Positions 1 through 9,404 are shown, counted from the stretch's first letter. The stretch: DNA of 64,000 bases from Fischerella sp. JS2 (GCF_032393985.1 NZ_CP135918.1:1674001-1738000), one strand, 5' to 3'. Program-made: numbers and translations. Notes: generated from the sequence alone by a model not told the origin.

Positions 1-108
1 AGTCAAAGCAATTTGGTTGCGGGCTAAGGTCGGAAATTCTACCCAAGTTGCTTCTAAAATGCCATTACCTAGTTTTTCCAGTTGTTCTTCTTGATTGAAA
101 AAAGTCAT
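1..108 (-). CDS. N-terminal part of an unidentified protein, cut by the window edge
   Basis: An open frame on the minus strand starts with ATG at 108-106 and runs without a stop to base 1, giving 36 residues that begin MTFFNQEEQLEKLGNG and continue ILEATWVEFPTLARN. The composition looks like real protein, and the frame is divergent from the NlpC/P60 gene, with only 15 bp between the two start codons. I cannot name the family from 36 residues; a serine hydrolase is a faint possibility that I cannot support. Confidence 0.5.
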   Translation of the reverse strand, partial: MTFFNQEEQLEKLGNGILEATWVEFPTLARNQIALT

Positions 109-123
109 TGTTGTGTTTGCAGA

Positions 124-849
124 ATGTCCCTAAATCTCAAATTCCAAATCGAAAACTTAGAATCAGGTGAGTATGAGTGTCTAACTGACCTGAACATATA
201 TGATTCTCCAGAATGTAGGCGCTTGGCTACCCAAGCCCAGGCTGGGCGACATTTGTGGTTAACATCAAATTATCAGGATGTGGCATTAGAAGTGTGTTTA
301 TGTGAGGATGACTATCCAGGCTGGTTGTCGGTTGCAGATTTGGTTTTTTTACAGACAGCTACTGTACCTTATCAGGCTAAATCATTTTCTGAATCAGAAA
401 TCAAAAAATTACTACCAGAAGTGATTGCTTTTACTCACAAAGCGATGCAACAACCTAATTATTATCTTTGGGGTGGCACAGTTGGGCCAAATTATGACTG
501 TTCGGGCTTGATGCAGGCGGCATTTCGTTCAGTGGATATTTACTTACCTAGAGATGCCTATCAACAGGAAGGCTTTACCCAACCAATTGCCCTAGCACTG
601 CTGCAACCAGGTGATTTAGTCTTTTTTGGGACTCCCCAAAAAGCTACTCATGTGGGACTCTATTTAGGAGATGGTTTTTATATCCATAGTTCTGGTAAAG
701 ATCAAGGGCGTAATGGTATTGGGATTGACATTCTCTCGGAACAAGGTGATGAGGTGAGTCAGTCATACTATCAGCAACTACGCGGTGCTGGCAGAGTGGT
801 GAAGAGTTATGAACCGCACAGTCATAGAGGATTGAAAGAAAAAATATGA
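124..849 (+). CDS. NlpC/P60 gamma-D-glutamyl-L-diamino acid endopeptidase with N-terminal SH3-like domain
   Basis: This is a cell-wall peptide hydrolase that should cut between D-Glu and the diamino acid of peptidoglycan stem peptides, probably in murein recycling because no signal peptide is visible. I chose the ATG at 124 rather than the one at 82, which overlaps the divergent gene. With this start the catalytic triad falls at Cys126 (in YDCSGLM), His176 (in ATHVGLY) and His188 (in YIHSSGK), the same numbering I recall for the structurally characterised Anabaena/Nostoc enzymes. Residues 1-80 form the SH3-like part and the rest is the NlpC/P60 domain. The stop overlaps the next gene by 4 bp (ATGA), so the two are translationally coupled. 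Confidence 0.92.
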   Translation: MSLNLKFQIENLESGEYECLTDLNIYDSPECRRLATQAQAGRHLWLTSNYQDVALEVCLCEDDYPGWLSVADLVFLQTATVPYQAKSFSESEIKKLLPEVIAFTHKAMQQPNYYLWGGTVGPNYDCSGLMQAAFRSVDIYLPRDAYQQEGFTQPIALALLQPGDLVFFGTPQKATHVGLYLGDGFYIHSSGKDQGRNGIGIDILSEQGDEVSQSYYQQLRGAGRVVKSYEPHSHRGLKEKI

Positions 850-1862
850 GGAGTGGATTAGTTTCTAATGGGTTAGCTGGACAATATGAGGCGATTTCCT
901 CACCAGTTCCCAGTGTTTCAGTGGTGGTTCCTGTACGTGATGAAGTGGAAAGCTTGCCTCATTTACTAGAGGCGATCGCTTCTACCTTAAACGCTAGTGG
1001 TCTTAGTTACGAAATTATCTGTGTGGATGATGGTTCTACGGATGGTTCTGCGCAGTTGCTCAAAGAACAAGCACAAATCCGGAATGATTTAAAAGCAGTG
1101 ATTTTGCGGCGTAACTATGGTCAAACTGCCGCAATGGCGGCTGGATTTTATTATGCGCATGGCAAAGCAATTGTAACTTTAGATGCCGATCTCCAAAACG
1201 ACCCAGCAGATATACCAATGTTGTTGGCAAAGTTGGAAGAAGGCTATGATTTGGTCAGTGGTTGGCGACTCAATCGACAAGATGCAGCTTTGACAAGGTT
1301 GTTACCCTCTAAAATTGCCAACTGGTTAATTCGACGGATCACTAGCGTAAACATACACGATTATGGTTGTTCATTAAAGGCCTACCGTGCAGAATTGGTA
1401 GCAGATATGAACCTCTACGGTGAACTGCACCGCTTTTTACCAGCCTTAGCGTATATCGAAGGGGCAAGAATTACTGAAATGCCCGTACGTCACCATGCGC
1501 GCCGCTTTGGGCGGAGTAAGTACGGTTTGTCGCGCACTTTTCGGGTGGTAATGGATTTATTAACGATCGCCTTTATGAAAAAGTTCTTGACTCGCCCAAT
1601 GCACGTTTTTGGGCTATGGGGCTTGATTTCTATGCTTTCAGGAGGTGCGATCGGTGTTTATTTGACTTGGGTAAAATTAGCTTTGGGTCAAGATATTGGC
1701 GATCGCCCTTTGTTAATTTTGGCTGTTCTTCTGTTAGTAACAGGGGTGCAGTTATTCTGCTTTGGTTTGCTGGCAGAGTTACTGATGCGTACCTACCATG
1801 AATCCCAAGGACGTCCTATATATCGAGTACGGGAGGTTGTGACAGCCAAGGAAGTTGAGTAA
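846..1862 (+). CDS. Family 2 glycosyltransferase, polyprenyl-phosphate sugar transferase (DPM1/GtrB-like)
   Basis: The protein probably transfers a sugar from a nucleotide donor to a polyprenyl phosphate at the inner membrane. The GT-A domain shows VPVRDEVESL near the N terminus, the nucleotide-binding DDGSTDGS and the metal-binding DADLQND, followed by RRFGRSKYG as in DPM1-like enzymes. Two hydrophobic segments at the C terminus (around residues 255-280 and 290-315) match the GtrB/ArnC architecture. The gene begins inside the stop of the NlpC/P60 gene and is probably co-transcribed with it. The sugar and acceptor cannot be read from the sequence. Confidence 0.88.
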   Translation: MRSGLVSNGLAGQYEAISSPVPSVSVVVPVRDEVESLPHLLEAIASTLNASGLSYEIICVDDGSTDGSAQLLKEQAQIRNDLKAVILRRNYGQTAAMAAGFYYAHGKAIVTLDADLQNDPADIPMLLAKLEEGYDLVSGWRLNRQDAALTRLLPSKIANWLIRRITSVNIHDYGCSLKAYRAELVADMNLYGELHRFLPALAYIEGARITEMPVRHHARRFGRSKYGLSRTFRVVMDLLTIAFMKKFLTRPMHVFGLWGLISMLSGGAIGVYLTWVKLALGQDIGDRPLLILAVLLLVTGVQLFCFGLLAELLMRTYHESQGRPIYRVREVVTAKEVE

Positions 1863-2587
1863 TTCAGTTATCAGTTATCAGTTATCAATACTGTTAACTG
1901 TTAACTGTAGCCTGCGGCAAGCCGCTACGCCTCTACACTGATTCCTAACCAACAACTGGCAACAACTAACAGGACTTAGACAAAAATTAAGCCCAAAAAA
2001 AGCCGAAACTGGCTTTAAAAGCAGCAAATACGTTACGATTGAAGCTCAGCCAATCGAAAATTTGAGATTTGTCTGTGATATTCCAATACTAATTGGCAAA
2101 GTTTTGATACTCGTCTACATAGTTGTGAGACTTGTTCACAAGATTCTAATACTGACTAACAATATTTTGATACTCATTTACGAAGTTCTAATCCTCGTTG
2201 ACGAAGTTCTAATATCAAGTCGCATGATTACTTACAATTCCCTTTTACCTCACCCCGCCTTCGGCACCCCTGTTCTTACTAAGGAGAGGGGATGGGGGGT
2301 CCCCTCTGGGGAACTCGGGGCCCCCACTCCCTTAAGGGAGTGGGGATTAGGGGTGAAGGGGCTGTTCTTGTGAGGTTTTTTATTCTAAGTGATTAACCGA
2401 ACTTGATATAATTCTCGGATTTGAATAATTTACATTAAGATGTCGACTCTTAAAGACTCAATGTTGACTTTCAAAGACTCGAAACATCCTGGCAATTTCT
2501 AGAAAAGCAGTCTTCTGCACTCAACTTTTATATCCAACACTATACCCAACACAACTTTTTCCCCTTTGTTTCGCTTTCCACCTGCTT
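1863..2587. other. Noncoding spacer rich in repeats
   Basis: There is no convincing gene between the glycosyltransferase and the 3' end of mutL. The spacer holds STRR-like text (ttatcagttatca and variants at 1866-1905), a short repeat around 1911-1935 (gcggcaagccgctacg), the 21-bp tandem array at 2059-2220, and a GC-rich block at about 2240-2370 made of CCCC/GGGG inverted words. A 103-codon open frame at 2062-2373 is only a translation of these repeats. Confidence 0.7.
2059..2220 (+). repeat. Degenerate 21-bp tandem repeat, about 7.5 units
   Basis: Units start at 2059, 2080, 2101, 2122, 2143, 2164, 2185 and 2206 (partial). A typical unit is gttctaatcctcgttgacg followed by aa. Units differ at several positions but keep exact 21-bp spacing. 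Because 21 is a multiple of 3, the array is open in one frame and spells degenerate heptads such as LILVDEV and LILIYEV. No ribosome binding site or gene context supports translation. Confidence 0.8.
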
Positions 2588-4318
2588 CTAAATTCCATGA
2601 CTCTTCCCAATCACCCAATGACGCCGGAAAAACCTTGCTAAAGAAGACTCTTCCAGCGATAAAAAAATCGGGCGTCCGTGGGGACAAGTGCGGGGGTTGC
2701 GAGTGCGTTGCCAATCATCTAAAATTTGCTGCATTTCTGGCAAGGAAAGAGGTGTACCATTGCGAATGGCACTGCGACAAGCAACAGCTACTTGTGCAGT
2801 TTGTAAGTCACCTCCCCGACTCAGTTCTAAAATTGCATCTGCACAGTCATCTCGCTGCTGTAACATTGCGGGTACGCTGCGGATTGCCCAAAGTTGTTCA
2901 CCAAAGGGTTCAATATCTAAACTAATACGTTGTAGCTGAGATACTTGCACTGATGATAATTGATAGAGAATAATCGGTGGTTCGATGGGAACTATTTGCC
3001 AGCGATCGCACAATTGCTCATACAATATGCGTTCATGGGCTATATGCTGTTCCACTAACCACAAACCTCCAGGATGTTCGGCAACTATATAAGTATTGTT
3101 AACTTGCCCTACGGCTTTGAGGGTGTGGGAAGTAGAGGGATTCTGGGGAGTATGAGGATTGGAAGGATTAGTGTTATAAGCACCAGTTTCTTCCGCAACT
3201 TTGATTAATTTTCTCACTCTACTAGTGTGAACTACCTCTTGAATCGTATCAGAGTTGATGCGCAGTGCTTGTTCAATCGCTTGGCTGACTTGCTGTTGCC
3301 AATAACTCAAGTCATTGAGGTAAATTTCTGTTTTAGCTGGGTTGCGGTTCCAGTTGATTTGATCTGGGCAAATCAATAAATGTAGACAACAAACCGGGTA
3401 GCGATCGCGTGGCAATGTTCTGTGAAATGCTCCTAAGATAGTTTGTTCTAATTCTGGTGCTTTTACCATTCTGCCGTTTATCGCTATTCGCAGCCAATCT
3501 GGACGATGGCGATGGCAACGATCAGGCAATCCCACAACTATATTTAAGAAATTTTGTTGAGAATTGGACAATTCTAGTTGCAATTCTTGTAAGTCACCTG
3601 GACGCACTTGCTGCAGAAGTTGCGGTATAAGTTTTCCCATTGTGGGGGCAGGAGAGATGGTGAACCATTCCCGGTCATTTTGCCAAACTTGCCAAGCAAC
3701 TTGGGGGTGACAAAGGGCAATTTGGTAGATTGCTGCTTGCACTGCTTTCATTTGCTGTGCTAGTGCTGGTAATCCCTGACGCCTGGCTATACAACTACCA
3801 AAGAGATTGGAGACTGTGACAACTGTACCAGGTGCGATCGCAGCGACTTGTTGTTCTAGTATTTGCCCTCCATAGCCGTACACTACTCGCCAACCGACCC
3901 CCCTTTCCATCCCTCCCATCAACGCCGGGGATACAGGGGGGGTTTTTGTCAACGCGGGGGATATAAGTGCAGATGGACAACTCAAGATTTCTAATTCTGC
4001 CAAAGTCGTCAAACTGTGCAATGCTTCACCACGAAATCCCAAACTAGTGATTTTCCATAAATCTGCACAGCTACGAATTTTACTAGTACTATGAGCTGAT
4101 GCTGCTCGCTGTAAGTCTTCCAAGTTCATGCCGCAGCCATTATCAGCAACTCGCACTCGCCATTGTTCGGGCCACAGAGAAACCACGATCCGCGTTGCGC
4201 CTGCATCAAGCGAATTTTCTACTAGTTCCCGCACAACAGCTGCTAAAGAGTCTATTACCTCTCCAGCTGTAATTAAATGTACGACTTCTTTTGGTAAAAC
4301 TTGGATTGTGGATACCAT
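2588..4318 (-). CDS. mutL: DNA mismatch repair protein MutL
   Basis: MutL is the GHKL ATPase that links mismatch recognition to strand removal. The N-terminal ATPase shows ELVENSLDAGA, DNGCGM and GFRGEALHS, all in the usual order. The C-terminal dimerisation/endonuclease region carries EQHIAHERILYE, a variant of the DQHA(X)2E(X)4E metal motif with Asp changed to Glu, together with ACRSAIRN and CPHGRPIF. The protein therefore resembles the nicking MutL type of bacteria without MutH. Its 576 residues are normal for the family. The linker (about residues 385-410) is rich in Asn, Pro, Thr and Ser. It is a single gene with no close neighbour in the same direction. Confidence 0.95.
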   Translation of the reverse strand: MVSTIQVLPKEVVHLITAGEVIDSLAAVVRELVENSLDAGATRIVVSLWPEQWRVRVADNGCGMNLEDLQRAASAHSTSKIRSCADLWKITSLGFRGEALHSLTTLAELEILSCPSALISPALTKTPPVSPALMGGMERGVGWRVVYGYGGQILEQQVAAIAPGTVVTVSNLFGSCIARRQGLPALAQQMKAVQAAIYQIALCHPQVAWQVWQNDREWFTISPAPTMGKLIPQLLQQVRPGDLQELQLELSNSQQNFLNIVVGLPDRCHRHRPDWLRIAINGRMVKAPELEQTILGAFHRTLPRDRYPVCCLHLLICPDQINWNRNPAKTEIYLNDLSYWQQQVSQAIEQALRINSDTIQEVVHTSRVRKLIKVAEETGAYNTNPSNPHTPQNPSTSHTLKAVGQVNNTYIVAEHPGGLWLVEQHIAHERILYEQLCDRWQIVPIEPPIILYQLSSVQVSQLQRISLDIEPFGEQLWAIRSVPAMLQQRDDCADAILELSRGGDLQTAQVAVACRSAIRNGTPLSLPEMQQILDDWQRTRNPRTCPHGRPIFLSLEESSLARFFRRHWVIGKSHGI

Positions 4319-4549
4319 AAAGTCTAGTTTAGGCGAGGAGTTAATTAGTTTAGCATCTAAATAATTTTTCTTATATTTCTATATAAAAATTTATATTTTT
4401 TAAGTTAATTTAATTCAAATTTATCAATTTTAAGAAAAATATTTATTCTTTTTAAAAAAAGCTCGAGAAAAATAAATTTTTTGATAGATTGCTGTTTATG
4501 GTGAAAATCAACTAACTTTTAGGCAAAAACAATTAATTAGGTGGCTATT

Positions 4550-4870
4550 ATGCTTGATTCTGTTGCACACGACTTGAAATCTCGTCTGGAATTGGGTCAA
4601 CCTGGTTTTACAATAGTGGATGTGCGCGATCGCAACATCTACAATACAGGTCATATTACAGGAGCAGTACCCATTCCCTTAACTGATTTGGCAAGCCGTG
4701 CCAAAACAGCTTTCCATAGCAAGCGTGAGATTTTTGTTTATGGTGAAAACGATGATCAAGCAGCCCAAGCGACACAGATGCTAAAAGAGGCAGGGTTTGC
4801 TTATGTTTGTGAAATCAAAGGTGGCTTGTCTGCCTGGAAAGCAGTTGGAGGTGCAACAGTAGGAGTATAA
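4550..4870 (+). CDS. Rhodanese-like domain protein lacking the active-site cysteine
   Basis: This is a stand-alone single rhodanese domain of 106 residues. It keeps the family framework: IVDVRD, HITGAVPIPL and the final GGLSAWKAVGG. The active-site loop that normally reads YCxxGxRS is FVYGENDDQ here, with Gly in place of the persulfide-carrying Cys, so sulfur transfer is not expected. A sensory or binding role is an inference. I prefer ATG 4550 because AGGTGG at 4539-4544 is a good ribosome binding site for it; the GTG at 4541 lies inside that motif and would add three residues. Confidence 0.85.
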   Translation: MLDSVAHDLKSRLELGQPGFTIVDVRDRNIYNTGHITGAVPIPLTDLASRAKTAFHSKREIFVYGENDDQAAQATQMLKEAGFAYVCEIKGGLSAWKAVGGATVGV

Positions 4871-4934
4871 GGAGAAAGGGAAACGGGTACAAGGAGGACA
4901 AGCCAGACAAGGGAAGGGAGAATTATTTAACAAG

Positions 4935-4974
4935 TCTCTTCCCAATCCCCGATCCCCAATTCCCTGTCCCCGAT
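4935..4974. repeat. Interspersed repeat of CCCAATCCCCGATCCCC type
   Basis: The text ttcccaatccccgatcccca recurs at 8957-8983 and, as its complement, at 59793-59815. It sits directly against the stop codon of the adenosine deaminase gene. The preceding bases (4883-4915, acaaggaggacaag) belong to another repeat family also found near 8900, 19710, 11655 and 59850. Confidence 0.65.
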
Positions 4975-6018
4975 CTAATTTTGCATCGCTACAAGTTTAC
5001 TATCTTCATCATTTAGCAACCCATTTAACAAGGATGCTGGACGTTGACCATAAGGCCAAGCAAAAGCATGACGGAAAGCAGCATCCTGACAAGCTTGCAG
5101 TTGTTGAAAGTTAATGATGTCGTAGGTGAGAAGATTTTCGTATTCAAACGGTAAACGGACGTTATGTAGTCCGGCGTTGTCTGTACAAATGGCAATATCT
5201 ACGCCAGCAGTAAAACAACGGTCAAAAACAACCTTAAGTTGCCGGATATCCTCTAAAGTACCTGTTTTCAGGTAAGTTGTCGGACAAACTTCTAAGCATT
5301 GATTGCGTTTCGCTAAATCTGGAAGTAATTCGGGGTATAACAAAGGAATTTGGATACCGTGACCAATTCGCATTAGATAAGGTAATAGTTCTGAGTAACA
5401 ACCAGCAGTCGTTTCGTAAAGATGTCCTGTTGTGCCAATTCCTAGAGACAGGGCATATTCGTATAACTCTACCCATTCTTCTAAGCGATCGCCATAATAG
5501 TTATCCCCGCCTGCCACGTCTACTGCACAAACATACTGCTTATTTTGTGCGGCTAAATCTACAATCGCTTTGTTCACCTCATAGGGTAGGCGCGAATGCA
5601 TACAAAGAATTTGACTAGTGACAATCGGATACTCAGGTAGTTTGCTTGCCTTACCCACCACTTCAACAATTTCCGCCATTTTGTCAATTCTTTCTGATTG
5701 ACTCAGATGTTCTGGTGTCCGCAGATAAGGTGTGTAACGTAATTCTAAATAAGCCAAATTTTCAAATATATAAGCACCCCGCAGCAGACGATAAATAAAA
5801 TAGGGTAAGGTTTCTACAGTTTGTACACTTTCAACAAGAGTGTGTAACTCTAAATACTCATCCAAAGTATTACGCGGACGTGTGTAAAACTCTTCAAAAT
5901 CTCCATAGTTAGCAAACCGAGAAATTAACTCAGAACAATGACGTTCAAAGTATCGCCATAAAACTCTTGGTACAACCGAACCACCAAGGTGTCTGTGTAA
6001 CTCTGCATATAAAGCCAT
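4975..6018 (-). CDS. Adenosine deaminase family protein
   Basis: The protein belongs to the amidohydrolase superfamily as an adenosine deaminase-like enzyme and probably deaminates a purine nucleoside or base. Metal-ligand motifs are visible: HRHLGG near the N terminus, VDVAGGD, TGHLYETT and CTDNAGLHN. The usual Asp-Asp near the C terminus is Asp-Asn here, so the exact substrate is uncertain. I start the protein at MALYAELHRH (6018); the longer frame to 6075 adds an implausible hydrophobic AT-rich leader. It is 347 residues long, normal for the family. There is no operon partner. Confidence 0.82.
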   Translation of the reverse strand: MALYAELHRHLGGSVVPRVLWRYFERHCSELISRFANYGDFEEFYTRPRNTLDEYLELHTLVESVQTVETLPYFIYRLLRGAYIFENLAYLELRYTPYLRTPEHLSQSERIDKMAEIVEVVGKASKLPEYPIVTSQILCMHSRLPYEVNKAIVDLAAQNKQYVCAVDVAGGDNYYGDRLEEWVELYEYALSLGIGTTGHLYETTAGCYSELLPYLMRIGHGIQIPLLYPELLPDLAKRNQCLEVCPTTYLKTGTLEDIRQLKVVFDRCFTAGVDIAICTDNAGLHNVRLPFEYENLLTYDIINFQQLQACQDAAFRHAFAWPYGQRPASLLNGLLNDEDSKLVAMQN

Positions 6019-6117
6019 AGTAGTGTATTTAGAAAAATTTTTAATTATTATTAACAGTAACAAATAAAAAAACAACCTGCTTTTGGATAATTTTTTTGTA
6101 AGTATCTTTAATTACTT

Positions 6118-6332
6118 TTGTTGACTGCGGCAATTGTCAGTAATAATTATTTCGCCGTACAAGGTTTTGATAGAAATGCTTTTACTCCTAACCCTTGTAA
6201 TTCGACTATATTTTGTTGTGAGGACTTTTCATTATTAGTAATCATTTTGACATTAGGATTAATTCTTTGTAGGGTGCGGATCACGACGCTCGGAAATAAA
6301 ATATTTAGGATCTCCACTAAATTTGCGTACAA
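6118..6332 (-). pseudogene. Remnant of a response-regulator receiver domain (hybrid histidine kinase C terminus)
   Basis: The minus strand reads IRTLQRINPNVKMI, then LQGLGVKAFLSKPCTAK, then a TAA stop, then LLLTIAAVN. This is the alpha4-beta5-alpha5 part of a CheY-like receiver, including the conserved Lys of the SKP motif. The stop falls where related proteins have Glu (TAKELL). The Asp phosphoacceptor half is not recognisable. No start codon or upstream kinase survives, so I read this as a decayed gene end. Confidence 0.6.
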
Positions 6333-6409
6333 GCGATACAGTTAAAATTACCTAAATAGCAAAGCCATTCTTTTTGATGTAGCGCTTTTGCATCAAGTAC
6401 ATCTCAATT

Positions 6410-6500
6410 TGATTTGCTAACGCCACCAAGTTTAGACAAAAATGCTGTGACTCCCATATCTTGGACTTTGGTAACTTTCGCTCACTGAGAATAATATTAT
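6410..6500 (-). pseudogene. Second, more decayed receiver-domain remnant
   Basis: The minus strand reads AKVTKVQDMGVTAFLSKLGG, preceded by a TGA in frame. It matches the same segment as the neighbouring remnant (LQGLGVKAFLSKP), so two receiver tails or a duplication once lay in tandem. The conserved Pro after Lys is lost. Together with 6118-6332 this suggests the dead end of a multi-receiver hybrid kinase. Confidence 0.45.
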
Positions 6501-6543
6501 CTGACTGAAGATTGCAGGCGATCGCTCCTCTCAACAACTAATT

Positions 6544-6551
6544 AATTTCAG
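6544..6551. repeat. Left target-site duplication of the IS1-family element
   Basis: The 8-bp AATTTCAG directly abuts the left inverted repeat and is repeated exactly at 7308-7315 directly after the right end. Confidence 0.85.
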
Positions 6552-6575
6552 GGCGTTGCTGAATAAAGGTATGTT

Positions 6576-6923
6576 TTAGGCAGGTAAGGGAACAGAACGA
6601 TATTTGAGGTAGTGCAATAACAATCGAACAGAGTATCTCAGCATTTCCTCGGTTTTGGAATAACATAAAGTTTTACGATGAAGACGAGCCAAATAATGTC
6701 TAAGCCTTGTGTTTTCATTTTCGACTCGTGTCATGTAGGTCTTACTCACAATTTGGTCACCATCAGGAACAAAACAAGGGTAAACAGGGTATCCATCTGT
6801 GACGTAAAAATAACTCTGCCAACACTGGACAATGTTCCATAACTGTTGGAAAGTAGTCGAACTACGATCACCTAAAACCCAAGCAAGAATACCTTGAGTA
6901 AAGTGATTTACCGCCGTCCACAA
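6576..6923 (-). CDS. IS1-family transposase, InsB-like catalytic frame
   Basis: This is the downstream frame of the transposase. It is made by -1 frameshifting from the InsA-like frame at the A8 run at 6938-6945; the shifted reading gives FKKNKIWLWTAVNHFT. Acidic residues of the DDE set are visible in the upstream frame (GELDELETF), in VTDGYPVYP and in RVENENTRLRHYLARL. The fusion product would be about 230 residues, close to the 232 of IS1. The frame appears intact, so the element may be active. A TTG at 6923 is formally a start, but independent translation is unlikely. Confidence 0.85.
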   Translation of the reverse strand: MWTAVNHFTQGILAWVLGDRSSTTFQQLWNIVQCWQSYFYVTDGYPVYPCFVPDGDQIVSKTYMTRVENENTRLRHYLARLHRKTLCYSKTEEMLRYSVRLLLHYLKYRSVPLPA

Positions 6924-7267
6924 CCAGATTTTATTTTTTTTGAACCAATAAATGTTTCTAATTCATCTAGTTCTCCCACCTGCGGAATTTCCTTTGAATT
7001 TGGTGTATCCGCCAATTGTGTACCCACTCGTTTAACCCAATGAATAATGGTAGTATGATGAACGTTTTTCACCCTTTCAATTCCACGAAATCCCATACCA
7101 TTGACGTACATTTTTAGGCATTCTTGTTTGATTTCATCCGAGTAGCCCCTGGGTGGTTTATAGACATCAATGAATTGACGACCACAATCACAGCAAATGT
7201 GATTCTGTTTACCTCTTTTCTTTCCATTCTTACGGTTATGACAAGATCCACAGCGTGGACATTCCAT
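6908..7267 (-). CDS. IS1-family InsA-like protein (zinc finger plus helix-turn-helix)
   Basis: This is the N-terminal DNA-binding half of the IS1 transposase. A four-Cys zinc finger (CPRCGSCH and ICCDCGRQF) is followed by a helix-turn-helix region (GMGFRGIERVKNVHHTTIIHWVKRVG). Translated alone it ends after KKIKSGCGRR, about 10 codons past the A8 slippage site, so the short product would act as the InsA-type repressor while frameshifting yields the active fusion. The start ATG at 7267 lies 40 bp inside the right inverted repeat. Confidence 0.85.
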   Translation of the reverse strand: MECPRCGSCHNRKNGKKRGKQNHICCDCGRQFIDVYKPPRGYSDEIKQECLKMYVNGMGFRGIERVKNVHHTTIIHWVKRVGTQLADTPNSKEIPQVGELDELETFIGSKKIKSGCGRR

Positions 7268-7307
7268 GATTAATTGACCTCAATTCATACCGCTATTATG
7301 CAACGCC

Positions 7308-7315
7308 AATTTCAG
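7308..7315. repeat. Right target-site duplication of the IS1-family element
   Basis: An exact copy of AATTTCAG, identical to 6544-6551. Confidence 0.85.
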
Positions 7316-7516
7316 GATGTACACCGCAGAGATTTGGTTTAGGATAGTATTTGTAAGCAAAGATTTCAATTTAATTGCAAAGACACGTTTACAAATGTTA
7401 TCTCTTCAGATCACAGACGTGCCTACGTTTGTCTCTACTAAACTTTTGCTTTCAAAGCTTGACATCTGCTACAAAACTTGTCGATAATTAACGTTTGTGG
7501 AAACTTTAGCTTTTAA

Positions 7517-8869
<1,353 letters not shown>

Positions 8870-8889
8870 TCTAGGGGTAGGGGAGCGGA

Positions 8890-8985
8890 GAATTAGGGGC
8901 AAGGAGGACAAGGAGGACAAGGGAGAGATGAAATACTCTCTGCGTCACTGTGTCTTTTCCCAATCCCCGATCCCCAATTCCCTTG
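8890..8985. repeat. Intergenic repeats between purA and rplY
   Basis: A tandem acaaggaggacaaggagg block at about 8899-8925 is followed by cccaatccccgatcccca at 8958-8978. Both words recur elsewhere in the window. An open frame starting at 8950 reads through the second word into rplY, but it is repeat sequence and not part of the protein. Confidence 0.6.
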
Positions 8986-9012
8986 TTTGTCGATTCACAA
9001 CTAACAATTTCT

Positions 9013-9312
9013 ATGGAACTTACGATTGATTGTAAAAAGCGGCCAGAAGGTAGCAAGCCTAATGCTTTGCGTCGTTCTGGGTTAATACCTGCTAATTTGT
9101 ACGGTCACAAAGGTAGCGAGTCTGTTTCTTTAGTTGTTGATGCTAAGACTGTTGAGCAGTTGCTCAAAAAGGCTCGTGTCAACAAAACTGAGTTTGAACT
9201 TAATGTAACAGATTTGGATTGGCGCGGTACAACCGTGATCCGGGAAGTTCAAACTCATCCGGCTAAGGGGACACCTTATCATTTGAGTTTTTTTGCTTCC
9301 AGCAAAGGTTGA
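9013..9312 (+). CDS. rplY: 50S ribosomal protein L25, short form
   Basis: L25 binds 5S rRNA in the large ribosomal subunit. The start [20 protein letters not shown] and the motif [12 protein letters not shown] are typical of the family, and the 99-residue length matches the single-domain form without the CTC extension. I chose ATG 9013, since upstream codons are intergenic repeat. A strong intrinsic terminator follows within 30 bp, so the transcript ends here. Confidence 0.93.
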   Translation: MELTIDCKKRPEGSKPNALRRSGLIPANLYGHKGSESVSLVVDAKTVEQLLKKARVNKTEFELNVTDLDWRGTTVIREVQTHPAKGTPYHLSFFASSKG

Positions 9313-9337
9313 TACAGTTTGTCATAATTGCTGATGG

Positions 9338-9364
9338 AACCAGGGTTTTCACCCTGGTTTTTTA
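9338..9364 (+). terminator. Rho-independent terminator after rplY
   Basis: The 8-bp perfect stem AACCAGGG (9338-9345) pairs with CCCTGGTT (9352-9359) around a 6-base loop, followed by a run of six T. Confidence 0.92.
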
Positions 9365-9380
9365 TTGATTGAACCGTGAA

Positions 9381-9404
9381 GACGCGAAGGACGCGAAGGA
9401 AGGA
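9381..9404 (+). promoter_or_regulatory. Repeat-derived purine-rich leader containing the ribosome binding site
   Basis: The bases read gacgcgaaggacgcgaagga and then agga directly before ATG 9406. The 9-mer ACGCGAAGG occurs twice in tandem, a common intergenic repeat word in filamentous cyanobacteria, and its last copy supplies the AAGGAGG-like ribosome binding site of the following gene. Confidence 0.5.

Larger units (their letters stand above)
6552..7307 (-). mobile_element. Complete IS1-family insertion sequence, 756 bp
   Basis: The element starts GGCGTTGCTGAAT and ends ATTATGCAACGCC, giving terminal inverted repeats with a GGCGTTGC core. It is bounded by the 8-bp direct repeat AATTTCAG. 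Inside are two overlapping minus-strand frames of InsA and InsB type, joined at an A8 run, as in IS1. Length (IS1 itself is 768 bp), frame organisation and duplication size all fit the family. The exact duplication implies a fairly recent insertion. It landed in a region already holding the receiver-domain remnants. Confidence 0.92.

Noticed and set aside
2062-2373. 103-codon open frame
   Set aside because: It is a translation of the 21-bp repeats and a GC-rich spacer repeat, with no ribosome binding site and no protein-like composition.
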